Shown: positions 25,592 to 33,138 of the stretch, piece by piece
Numbering within the stretch: position 1 is the stretch's first letter
Layout of the letters: every line of letters starts with the position of its first letter
Assembly (NCBI RefSeq): GCF_000166055.1
Contig: NC_014664.1
Location: 3,875,501-3,939,500 of the forward strand
Reading direction: 5' to 3'
DNA length: 64,000 nt
From: Rhodomicrobium vannielii ATCC 17100
Lineage (GTDB): Bacteria; Pseudomonadota; Alphaproteobacteria; Rhizobiales; Rhodomicrobiaceae
Translations under genes and position numbers: made by a program
The notes under the pieces: model-generated
What the model saw: only the letters and a program-made list of their open reading frames with translations
What the model was told of the DNA's origin: nothing
The model's database searches: none

Positions 25592-26293
25592 ATGACATAC
25601 AAAGATCCAACATGCGCGCTGTGCCCATCCACGGTTCAGGCCTGCAAACAGGGCGAGGCGGAGGCGCGCGGGCCGGGCTTCTGCCCGAGCAAGGTCGATC
25701 CCGCGACCATCGCCGACGGCTGGTCCTCCTATGACGATGCGGAGACGTTGAAGATCGCGCAAGTTTCGGCGCGCGTCGAGGCAGAGGGTTACTGCAAGTG
25801 GACGCGCGTCGAGGAAATCGTCGAGTTCTCGAAGCGCATGGGTTTCAAGAAGCTCGGCATTGCGAATTGCATCGGACTGATAGAACAGGCCAATGTGCTG
25901 TCACGCATCCTCGAAAGCCACGGCTTCGAGGTGGTTTCGGTTTCGTGCAAGGCCGGGAACATCCCGAAGGAAGACATCGGCCTGAAGGATGGCGAGAAAA
26001 TCAAGCCCGGCGCCTTCGAGCCGATGTGCAATCCCGTCACGCAGGCCGAGATGCTGAACCGGCACGGCAGCGAGTTCAATATCGTGCTCGGGCTATGCCT
26101 CGGACATGACAGCCTGTTCTTCAAATATGCGAACGGGCTTTCAACGGTGCTCGTCGCGAAGGATCGCGTGCTCGGCCATAACCCGATCGCCGCGCTTCAA
26201 CTGGTCGATACGTATTACAGCCGCGTCTGGGGGCCGCTGAAACCTGAGACCAAGGCGAAGAAGAAGCCGGCCAAGATTCGCGAGCGCGCCTGA
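25592..26293 (+). CDS. DUF1847-like cysteine-rich protein, function unknown
   Basis: A 233-residue cytoplasmic protein with an N-terminal cysteine cluster (Cys8, Cys11, Cys18, Cys31) and a Rossmann-like core: KRMGFKKLGIANCIGLIEQA, FEVVSVSCKAGNIPKEDIG and IVLGLCLGHDSLFFKYANG. It matches the DUF1847 metal-binding family found mostly in anaerobes. The cysteines suggest an iron-sulfur or zinc site. It follows the ATPase of importer 2 by 6 bases and precedes the mar-like operon by 400 bases. No function is known to me; a role in handling a sulfur or one-carbon compound is possible from context only. Confidence 0.72.
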   Translation: MTYKDPTCALCPSTVQACKQGEAEARGPGFCPSKVDPATIADGWSSYDDAETLKIAQVSARVEAEGYCKWTRVEEIVEFSKRMGFKKLGIANCIGLIEQANVLSRILESHGFEVVSVSCKAGNIPKEDIGLKDGEKIKPGAFEPMCNPVTQAEMLNRHGSEFNIVLGLCLGHDSLFFKYANGLSTVLVAKDRVLGHNPIAALQLVDTYYSRVWGPLKPETKAKKKPAKIRERA

Positions 26294-26692
26294 CGCGCCC
26301 AGCCAAGCGTCCTCCTCCAGCCGATAGGGACGCGTTCGCGAAATCGAAGCTGCCCGCCCGCTGCACACGTGCGTGATGTGATGGCGATACGCTCGATTGC
26401 AGCTCACATTGACGCTCTTCCAAATATGCACATCCAACCGGCAAAAACGTACGTCGATCATCCGTTTCGAAAAATGTCATAACGGCAAATCCTCGAACGG
26501 AGAAATTACTTCCCTTTGTTACGCCGTTTTCGCCTATTTCGCAAAAATTATTCTTGATAAAATTGAGGGAAAAAGTCAGCATCCTACGGGGTTTTCGCCC
26601 GCCGCGGGTGGCTTTCTGAAGCCGGTTCGGAAACGCTCGCCGTTCGGCAAGTGAAGCGCAGGGGCGGTGCATCAGATTATCCGGGAAAGCGT
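26294..26692. other. Upstream region of the mar-like operon
   Basis: A 399-base gap that is AT-rich from 26400 to 26580, unlike its surroundings, and probably holds the mar promoter and regulator sites. TTGATAAAATTGAGGG around 26555 and TTTGTTACGCCG around 26515 are possible promoter elements, but no spacing is convincing. No LysR-family gene (the class that controls sulfur salvage in R. rubrum) is encoded in the window. Confidence 0.4.
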
Positions 26693-27061
26693 ATGAAAGT
26701 CGCAATCGGAACGAGCGACGGCATAGCTGTCACCGAGCATTTCGGGTACGCGCTGCAATTCCAGATCTGGGACTTCGCGGATGGACGGTTCCGGCTTCTG
26801 GAAACGCGGCGCAACCTTCCTGCCTGCGGTGCAGCACGCGACGAGCGGACCGTGCGCGATCCGATGGACGTATCCGTTGACCTCGTCAGCGATTGCCGCG
26901 CGGTCCTCGTGACCCGCATCGGCGAATGCGCCGTGAACAGGCTCGACGCGCTCGGCATCCTCGCCTTCGAGACCGAAGACGCGATCGAGCAGGCGCTCGG
27001 CGAACTCGCCGAAAGCGGCCTTCTGACGGAGAGGGAAGCGGCTGTGCGATCCGGGCGATGA
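26693..27061 (+). CDS. NifX/NafY-like dinitrogenase-cofactor family protein
   Basis: A 122-residue protein of the dinitrogenase iron-molybdenum cofactor-binding family (NifX, NafY, C-terminal NifB domain). Seen: MKVAIGTSDGIAVTEHFGYA with the conserved VxxHFG signature, and VDLVSDCRAVLVTRIGECAV. Known: such proteins carry cofactor precursors between scaffold and enzyme. Its stop overlaps the start of the NifB-like gene, indicating coupled translation. The NifB-like product here lacks a NifX-like C-terminal domain, so this separate gene may supply it. Involvement in maturing the Mar cofactor is inferred. Confidence 0.82.
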   Translation: MKVAIGTSDGIAVTEHFGYALQFQIWDFADGRFRLLETRRNLPACGAARDERTVRDPMDVSVDLVSDCRAVLVTRIGECAVNRLDALGILAFETEDAIEQALGELAESGLLTEREAAVRSGR

Positions 27062-27951
27062 AAGAGACGGCCGCGCCCGCCTTTCCTGCCCTCGAAGGCC
27101 GTCATCCCTGCTTCAGCACAACCGCCGAGGGCCACGCGGCAGCGGCGCGCTTGCACCTCCCGGTCGCGCCCACCTGCAATATCGCATGCGCATTCTGCCG
27201 CCGCGACTTCAACCGCAGCGAGAAGCGCCCCGGCGTCGCCGCGCGGCTCCTTTCGCCCGATGAAGCCGTCGGCATCGTCGAACGCGCGCTCGCCCTTCTG
27301 CCGAACCTCGCGGTGGTCGGTATCGCTGGGCCGGGCGATCCGCTCGCCACGCCGCACGCGCTCGAAACCTTCGCCCGCGTGCATGAGCGCTGGCCGCATC
27401 TCGTGCTGTGCCTGTCGACCAACGGCCTCGCGCTGCCGCAGCATGTCGATGCGCTCGCGTCGGCAGGCGTCGAAACCGTGACGGTGACAGTCAACGCCGT
27501 CGATCCGGAAATTCAGGCACAGATCACGCCGAAGATCGCGTGGCAGCGAAAGCGCCTGGACGGGATCGCCGCTGCCGAACGGCTCATCGCGCAACAGCTG
27601 GAAGGCATCAAGGCGGCGTCAAGGCTCGGCCTCACGATCAAGATCAACACGGTGCTGATCCCCGGCGTAAACAACCACCACATCGGCGAGGTCGCGGCCC
27701 GCGTTGCCGCGCTCGGCGCGCACCTCATCAACATCATCCCGCTGATCCCGCAGCACAACCTCGCGCATCTCAAGGAGCCGGGAATGATCGAGCGCCAGCG
27801 CGCCCGTGCCGAGGCTGCGAAACACCTGCGCGTCTTCACGCACTGCCAGCGCTGCCGTGCCGACGCCTGTGGCATCCCCGGCGTCAGCGACTACACGAAC
27901 GAGCTTTACGGCGACGGCCTTAAGGTCGAGCCCACCTTTTCGCACGGCTGA
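27058..27951 (+). CDS. marB: NifB-like radical SAM protein of the methylthio-alkane reductase cluster
   Basis: A 297-residue radical SAM protein. Seen: the cluster motif CNIACAFC (C-x3-C-x2-C), VGIAGPGDPLATP, CLSTNGLALP, VNAVDPEIQAQI, and the C-terminal CQRCRADACGIPG cysteine cluster, all in NifB order. Known: NifB fuses two 4Fe-4S clusters with an interstitial carbide to form the NifB-cofactor, and MarB is the NifB-like member of marBHDK. The start ATG overlaps the NifX-like stop (ATGA). It is about as long as short NifBs that lack the NifX domain. I assign MarB rather than NifB because the following HDK genes are of the Mar type and no nifEN or nifV is present. Confidence 0.8.
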   Translation: MKETAAPAFPALEGRHPCFSTTAEGHAAAARLHLPVAPTCNIACAFCRRDFNRSEKRPGVAARLLSPDEAVGIVERALALLPNLAVVGIAGPGDPLATPHALETFARVHERWPHLVLCLSTNGLALPQHVDALASAGVETVTVTVNAVDPEIQAQITPKIAWQRKRLDGIAAAERLIAQQLEGIKAASRLGLTIKINTVLIPGVNNHHIGEVAARVAALGAHLINIIPLIPQHNLAHLKEPGMIERQRARAEAAKHLRVFTHCQRCRADACGIPGVSDYTNELYGDGLKVEPTFSHG

Positions 27952-27980
27952 GCAAGCCCTCAACCTGGTCAGGAGAGAAA

Positions 27981-28835
27981 ATGTCGAAGAAACTCAAGCA
28001 GATCGCCATCTACGGCAAGGGCGGTATCGGCAAGTCGACCACCACATCGAACATCAGCGCGGCGCTCGTGGAAGCGGGCTACAAGGTGATGCAGTTCGGC
28101 GCGGACCCGAAGGCCGACTCGACCAACACGCTGCGCGGCGGCGAATACATTCCCTCCGTGCTCGACCTTCTGGCGGAGCGCCGCCGCGTCGACGCCTATG
28201 AGGCGATCTTTCAGGGCTTCGGCGGCATCTATTGCGTGGAAGCGGGCGGCCCGCAGCCGGGCGTCGGCTGCGCGGGGCGCGGCATCATCACCGCCGTCGA
28301 GCTTCTGAAGCAGCAGCGCGTGTTCGAGGAACTCGACCTCGACTACGTCATCTACGACGTCCTCGGCGACGTGGTGTGTGGCGGCTTCGCGGTGCCGGTG
28401 CGCGAGGGGATCGCCGAGCATGTGTTCACGGTGTCGTCGTCCGACTTCATGGCGATCTACGCGGCGAACAACCTGTTCAAGGGCATCGAGAAGTTCTCGA
28501 CCGCAGGCGGCGCGCTGCTCGGCGGCATCATCGCCAACTCGATCAACACCGACTTCCAGCGCGAGATCATCGACGACTTTGCGGCACACACGAAGACACC
28601 CATCGTCCAGTATGTGCCGCGCTCGCTGACCGTTACGCAAGCCGAGCTTTCGGGCCGGACCACCATCGAAGCGGCGCCGCAGTCCGAACAAGCCGAGATC
28701 TATCGTACCCTCGCGCGCCGCATAGCCGAGCATACGGAATCAAAGGTGCCGACGCCGCTCGGGCCGCTCGAACTGCGCGAATGGTCGGCGAAATGGGCCG
28801 ACCGGCTCGTCGAACAGGAACGCGCCGCCGCCTGA
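27981..28835 (+). CDS. marH: Nitrogenase-like reductase component, probable MarH
   Basis: A NifH-like homodimeric Fe protein that passes electrons to the DK component with ATP hydrolysis. Seen: 284 residues, P-loop GKGGIGKST (12-20), Switch I region GADPKADST, and Cys97 (GVGCAGRG) and Cys133 (DVVCGGF), the 4Fe-4S ligands in NifH spacing. Arg100, the residue ADP-ribosylated in NifH, is conserved. GGAGAG precedes the ATG. BchL/ChlL or CfbC are alternatives for the fold, but neighbouring genes do not support them. The marD-like gene follows after 39 bases. Confidence 0.85.
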   Translation: MSKKLKQIAIYGKGGIGKSTTTSNISAALVEAGYKVMQFGADPKADSTNTLRGGEYIPSVLDLLAERRRVDAYEAIFQGFGGIYCVEAGGPQPGVGCAGRGIITAVELLKQQRVFEELDLDYVIYDVLGDVVCGGFAVPVREGIAEHVFTVSSSDFMAIYAANNLFKGIEKFSTAGGALLGGIIANSINTDFQREIIDDFAAHTKTPIVQYVPRSLTVTQAELSGRTTIEAAPQSEQAEIYRTLARRIAEHTESKVPTPLGPLELREWSAKWADRLVEQERAAA

Positions 28836-28874
28836 CGATCTCGTTCGGCACTTCAATGGAACCCTGGAGCACAT

Positions 28875-30404
28875 ATGAGCATCAACCTGAAAACGTCCAC
28901 TGTCGAGACGCGCGAGCAACGTCTCGGCACGATCATCGGCTGGGACGGAAAGGCGAGCGCCCTTGCCGATGAATCCGCGTACGCGCGCGGCGAATGCGGC
29001 GGCTGCGGCACGAGCGGACGGGGCGGAGCCAAGGCGCGCCGTGTCTGCGAACTGACCGGACCGTTCACGCAAGGGTCCGTCTGCTCCGAGCAGATGGTGG
29101 AATGTCAGGCCGGCAACATTCGCGACGCGGTGCTGATCCAGCATTCGCCAATCGGCTGCGGCGCGGGCCAGGTGATTTACAACTCCATCTATCGCAACGG
29201 CCTCGCCATGCGCGGGCACCCCGTCCAGAACATCCGCTTCATCTCGACCAATCTGCGCGAGCGCGACATGGTCTATGGCGGCGCTGACAAGCTCGACGCG
29301 GCCATCCGCGCTGCGTTCGAGCGGCACGCGCCGAAAGCGATCTTCATCGCCACGTCCTGCGCGAGCGGCATTATCGGCGACGACGTGGAAAGTGTGGCGA
29401 AACACGCCGAAGCTGATCTCGGCATTCCCGTCATCCCGCTGCACTGCGAAGGCTTTGCCTCCAAGCACTGGAGCACCGGCTTCGACGCGACGCAGCATGG
29501 CATCCTGCGCCAGATCGTGCGCAAGAACCCGACGAGAAAGCAGGAAGACCTCGTCAATGTCATAAACCTTTGGGGCTCGGACGTATTCACGCCGATGCTG
29601 AAGGAACTGGGGTTGCGTGTGAACTACGTGGTCGACATGGCGACCGTGGAAGAACTCGCGCAAATGTCCGAGGCGGCGGCGACGGTCACGTTCTGCTACA
29701 CGCTCGGCACCTATCTCGCGCAGGGGCTCGAACAGGAACATGGCGTGCCGCAGATCCGCGCGCCCCAGCCCTACGGCTTCGCGGGAACCGATGCCTGGAT
29801 TCGCGAAGTCGCCCGCGTGACGGGACGCGAGGACAAGGTCGAAGCCTTCATCGAGAGAGAGCACGCGCGCGTTCGGCCGAAGGTGGAGGAACTCAAGAAG
29901 AAGCTCGCCGGGCTGAAAGGCTATGTCGCCACCGGCTCTGCGTACTCACACAGCCTGATTGGCGTTCTCCGCGAACTGGGCGTGGGTGTGGACGGCTCGC
30001 TCGTGTTTCATCACGACCCGGTTTACGACAGCGAAGACCCGAAGCAGGACACGCTCACTCATCTCATCGAGAACTATGGCGAAGTCGAGAACTTTACCGT
30101 AGGCAACCGCCAGCAATATCAGTTCTACAACCTGCTCCAGCGCGTGAAGCCAGACTTCATCATCATCCGCCACAACGGTCTCGCGCCGCTCGCCGCGCGG
30201 CTCGGCATCCCGGCTATCCCGCTCGGGGACGAACTGCATGCCTTCGGCTATCAGGGCATGATCAATCTCGGCGAGGCGATCCTCGCTGTGCTGCAACATC
30301 GCAAATTCCACCAAGACATCGCAGGCCGCGTGAAGCTTCCCTACAAGAAGTCGTGGCTTGCCGAGAAAGACCCGTTCGCGCTCGCCCGTGCCCAAGCCGA
30401 ATAA
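28875..30404 (+). CDS. marD: Nitrogenase-like catalytic subunit alpha, probable MarD
   Basis: A 509-residue NifD-like subunit of methylthio-alkane reductase, which reductively cleaves C-S bonds in small methylthio compounds (dimethyl sulfide to methane plus methanethiol, 2-methylthio-ethanol to ethylene plus methanethiol). Seen: P-cluster-type cysteines Cys70 (GSVCSEQM), Cys95 (PIGCGAG) and Cys162 (TSCASGIIGDD); Cys274 (TFCYTLGTY) at the position of the cofactor Cys of NifD; and His455 (DELHAFGYQG) near the cofactor His region. An N-terminal extension has C-x2-C (41, 44) and Cys58, not found in NifD. The NifD R-, Q- and H-residues around FeMo-co (QSLGHH, RSMNYI) are replaced, arguing against nitrogen fixation. 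Confidence 0.83.
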   Translation: MSINLKTSTVETREQRLGTIIGWDGKASALADESAYARGECGGCGTSGRGGAKARRVCELTGPFTQGSVCSEQMVECQAGNIRDAVLIQHSPIGCGAGQVIYNSIYRNGLAMRGHPVQNIRFISTNLRERDMVYGGADKLDAAIRAAFERHAPKAIFIATSCASGIIGDDVESVAKHAEADLGIPVIPLHCEGFASKHWSTGFDATQHGILRQIVRKNPTRKQEDLVNVINLWGSDVFTPMLKELGLRVNYVVDMATVEELAQMSEAAATVTFCYTLGTYLAQGLEQEHGVPQIRAPQPYGFAGTDAWIREVARVTGREDKVEAFIEREHARVRPKVEELKKKLAGLKGYVATGSAYSHSLIGVLRELGVGVDGSLVFHHDPVYDSEDPKQDTLTHLIENYGEVENFTVGNRQQYQFYNLLQRVKPDFIIIRHNGLAPLAARLGIPAIPLGDELHAFGYQGMINLGEAILAVLQHRKFHQDIAGRVKLPYKKSWLAEKDPFALARAQAE

Positions 30405-30416
30405 TCAGGAGAATTC

Positions 30417-31802
30417 ATGGCTCTTCTAGCGTTGAAACCGCGCGCCGCTTCCGACACAAAGGCGGAAGAGGCGGAGGCGACCCATATCGAACTCGTGCGC
30501 TATGCATGCGCCATCGGCGCGATGCAAAGCGCCGCGGCGATCCCGCGCGTCGTGCCCATCACCCATTGCGGTCCGGGCTGCGCCGACAAGCAGTACATGA
30601 ACATTGCTTTCTACAACGGCTATCAAAGCGCCGGTTATGGCGGCGGCCCTGTCGTACCGAGCACGAACGCATCGCAGCGCGAAGTGATCTTCGGCGGCGC
30701 CGAGCGTCTGCGCGAACTGATCGAATCCTCGCTGAAGGTCATCGACGCGGATCTGTTCGTGGTGCTGACGGGGTGCATCCCCGACCTCGTCGGCGACGAT
30801 GTCGGCTCCGTCGTGCGCGATTTCCAGAAGCGCGGCGTGCCGATCGTCTACGCGGAAACGGGCGGCTTCCGCGGCAACAACTTCACCGGCCATGAAGCCG
30901 TCTCGCAGGCCATCATCGAGCAATATCTGGAGCCATGGGACGGCACGCGCGACGCGAAGACCGTAAACCTTTGGTCGCTGCTCCCGTATCACAACACCTT
31001 CTGGCGCGGCGATCTTGAGGAGATCAAGCGGCTCCTCGAAGGCATAGGCCTCAAGGTGAATGTGCTGTTCGGGCCGGACAGCGCCGGCGTTTCGGAGTGG
31101 CGCGACATCCCGAAGGCTGGCTTCAACCTCGTGCTTTCGCCCTGGCTCAACCTTTCGACCGCGAAGCTGCTCAAAGAGAAGTACGATCAGCCACTCCTGC
31201 ACATCCCGGTGCTGCCCATCGGGGCGCGGCAGAGCGCGGCCTTTCTGCGCGAAGTCGCGGCCTTCGCCAAGCTGCCGGAAAAGCACGTCGAAAGCTTCAT
31301 CGAAACCGAGGAGCAACGCTATTACACCTACATCGACGGCTTCACTGATTTCTATTCCGAATACTGGTGGGGCCTTCCCGCGAAATTCGCGGTTGCGGGC
31401 GACAGCGCCTATAATCTTGCGCTGACGAAGTTTCTCGTGACGCAGCTTGGTCTGATCCCGGCGAAGCAGATCGTGACCGAAGACCCGCCGCTCGAATATC
31501 GCGACGCGATCCGCGACGAGTTCCGCCGCATCGATCACGATGTTTCGGTTGAGGTCGAGTTTCTGGAAGACAGCTATCGGATTCACGAGGCGATCCGGGG
31601 TGCCGACTTCGGGCAGAAGCCGCCCATCATTTTCGGCACGACGTGGGAGCGCGACCTTGTGAAGGAGATGAAGGGATCGATCGTCGAGGTCGGCTTCCCG
31701 ACGTCCTACGAGGTGGTGCTGTCGCGCAGCTATGTCGGCTATCGCGGGGCGCTCACACTGCTCGAACGCATCTATAGCACGGTGGTCAGCCACAGCGCGT
31801 AG
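30417..31802 (+). CDS. marK: Nitrogenase-like catalytic subunit beta, probable MarK
   Basis: A 461-residue NifK-like subunit that forms the alpha2-beta2 partner of MarD. Seen: Cys31, Cys51 and Cys55 (THCGPGCADKQY) and Cys120 (LTGCIPDLVGDDV), positioned for the shared P-cluster, followed by FNLVLSPWLNLSTAKLL and SYVGYRGALTLLERIY. AGGAGAATTC precedes the ATG, 12 bases after the marD stop. It closes the NifX-like-B-H-D-K operon. Downstream is a 1.3-kb stretch of remnants. Confidence 0.83.
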   Translation: MALLALKPRAASDTKAEEAEATHIELVRYACAIGAMQSAAAIPRVVPITHCGPGCADKQYMNIAFYNGYQSAGYGGGPVVPSTNASQREVIFGGAERLRELIESSLKVIDADLFVVLTGCIPDLVGDDVGSVVRDFQKRGVPIVYAETGGFRGNNFTGHEAVSQAIIEQYLEPWDGTRDAKTVNLWSLLPYHNTFWRGDLEEIKRLLEGIGLKVNVLFGPDSAGVSEWRDIPKAGFNLVLSPWLNLSTAKLLKEKYDQPLLHIPVLPIGARQSAAFLREVAAFAKLPEKHVESFIETEEQRYYTYIDGFTDFYSEYWWGLPAKFAVAGDSAYNLALTKFLVTQLGLIPAKQIVTEDPPLEYRDAIRDEFRRIDHDVSVEVEFLEDSYRIHEAIRGADFGQKPPIIFGTTWERDLVKEMKGSIVEVGFPTSYEVVLSRSYVGYRGALTLLERIYSTVVSHSA

Positions 31803-31862
31803 AGCGACCCTAGGCAAGAGCGACATGTCGGCTTTTAGTTTTTATGCAACAGCCGAGAGCGC

Positions 31863-32000
31863 GCCAACATTATACGCGATGAACGCGTTGCCACAAAAAC
31901 CTGAGGATCCGAACCGATGTCCGCAGCTCCGTTTGTCCTGCGTTCCGATAATGAAGGTGTCGTCACGCTGACACTCAACCGGCCGCAGAATCGTAACGCC
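31863..32000 (+). pseudogene. Truncated copy of the 5' end of an enoyl-CoA hydratase gene
   Basis: The 138 bases match 44833-44968, covering the leader (GCGATGAACGCGTTGCCAC) and the first 28 codons of the intact enoyl-CoA hydratase gene at 44885 (here ATG 31917, reading VLRSDNEGVVTLTLNRPQNR). At 32000 the match ends and the acyl-CoA ligase tail begins. Third-position differences show the copy is not recent. It is too short to function. Confidence 0.82.
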
Positions 32001-32397
32001 AGAACGAGCTTTAGCAACGCTTTCGGGCGTATTCGATCGTGAGAAGGCTGGCATCGCGTTGTCGCGCTGATGGATCGCTGTTGGTTCGCCGCGTGAACAG
32101 CGCGCAATGGCTCGGTCATGTCGACCCGCATCGCACGACCGAAGAGTGGTACGAGAGCCATGCTCCGGCCTATCTGGAAACATGCAAGACAGGCGTCGAC
32201 GCCATCATGGGGCAGCTTCACGAGATCGCGCAGAGGCACAAGAAGCCGCGCCCGATCCTTCCGCCGAACTTGATTGCAGGGACTAGCCTGATCGTTATCG
32301 ACAATGAAAAACCAGAAAAGCTACCAGTTAGCAAAAAAGACCCGAAGCGATCAAAATGAAGCACGAGAGGCCGTCTGCCTGCAAACTGCCTGCAAAT
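32001..32397 (+). pseudogene. Acyl-CoA ligase tail plus tyrosine recombinase C-terminal remnant, copy B
   Basis: About 70 bases repeat the ligase tail (LATLSGVFDREKA), then a frame starting in the 32080s reads VNSAQWLGHVDPHRTTEEWYESHAPAYLE (given here in two parts: SAQWLGHVDPHRTTEEWYES, HAPAYLE), GQLHEIAQRHKKPRP and SLIVIDNEKPEK, the C-terminus of an integrase with its catalytic Tyr. The whole block is the counterpart of 9514-9903. Here the integrase tail remains in one frame to 32359. The catalytic Arg-His-Arg region upstream is missing. Confidence 0.65.
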
Positions 32398-32410
32398 GGC
32401 AGGCTTTTTT
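32388..32410 (+). terminator. Intrinsic terminator after the integrase remnant
   Basis: GCCTGCAAATGGCAGGC (32388-32404) can fold into a short stem and is followed directly by TTTTTT. It is probably the original integrase terminator. Confidence 0.65.
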
Positions 32411-32911
32411 CTGGATAAACATATGATGGAAAAGGGGAATCTACAATGCCACTACTGGCTGCGCCCCAATGGGTAAATTGTCAAGTTTTTGGCATTTCAC
32501 GGGGTTTAACATCGATACCACGGGGATACAAGGGGGAACGGAGGGCGAACTTCGGTGTTTTGCACCCACACTGAAAAACAATGGGTTTTGCACCCACATC
32601 GCTCAAAATCTGCACGGATCACGACGTGAGATTCAAAGGCTCGGCTTGCCGAAGGGTTGCCCCCATCCGCGTCTTCATCCTGAGCATGACCCGACACCGC
32701 CAGTGCGAGGCAGAAGAACGCGCAAATCGCCGACCTGAGGAACGCATTGGGATAAGCCAGCCTCGATTTCCGGAATTCCCGCACGTCGCACCTCCGCCAG
32801 CATAACCTGAACCTTCAGGTTAACACGATTACGGTGATGCTTTCCCGGCCGGAAGATGGACGAAATGTGGCCCCGAAGTTACCGACGCCGCGACATGACG
32901 GAGGGAGCGAT
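32411..32911. other. Rearranged non-coding stretch
   Basis: I find no credible gene. A short direct repetition of GGGTTTTGCACCCACA-like sequence occurs around 32558-32600 (TTTTGCACCCACA twice). The rest looks like debris of mobile DNA between the integrase and IS3 remnants. Confidence 0.4.
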
Positions 32912-33037
32912 GAGGAGCCGCTGATCGAGCGCTGGCGCCGCCATGGCTTCCGGCCACACTCCTCGCTTGGCTATCGCCCGCCCCACCCCGAAACGATCTT
33001 GCTTCCAGCATTCAACTTGGCTTACGCTTCGCTTTAG
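32912..33037 (+). pseudogene. IS3-type transposase C-terminal remnant
   Basis: The frame reads RHGFRPHSSLGYRPPHPETI, the very characteristic RPHSSLGYRPPxPE end of IS3-family OrfB/rve transposases. It covers only the last 40 residues, with nothing recognisable upstream. Confidence 0.75.
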
Positions 33038-33138
33038 CCAGATGGGGGGATAAGATATCCAACGGCAACCTGAAACGTCATGCCGCCTCATCAGAACGGC
33101 GGGCACTCAGGAGATACATCAACTGGACTCCACCCGTC

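Noticed and set aside
26693-31802. A true nitrogenase (nif, vnf or anf) cluster
   Set aside because: NifD cofactor-pocket residues are replaced, there is no nifEN, nifV, anfG or vnfG, and the sulfur-metabolism setting fits Mar.
27981-31802. Dark-operative protochlorophyllide or chlorophyllide reductase, or CfbCD
   Set aside because: No bch or cfb genes nearby, and a NifB-like gene in the operon argues for a complex NifB-derived cofactor.
32039-32359. An intact small gene of about 106 codons
   Set aside because: Its start lies in the ligase tail and the content is only the integrase C-terminus, matching the decayed copy at 9590.
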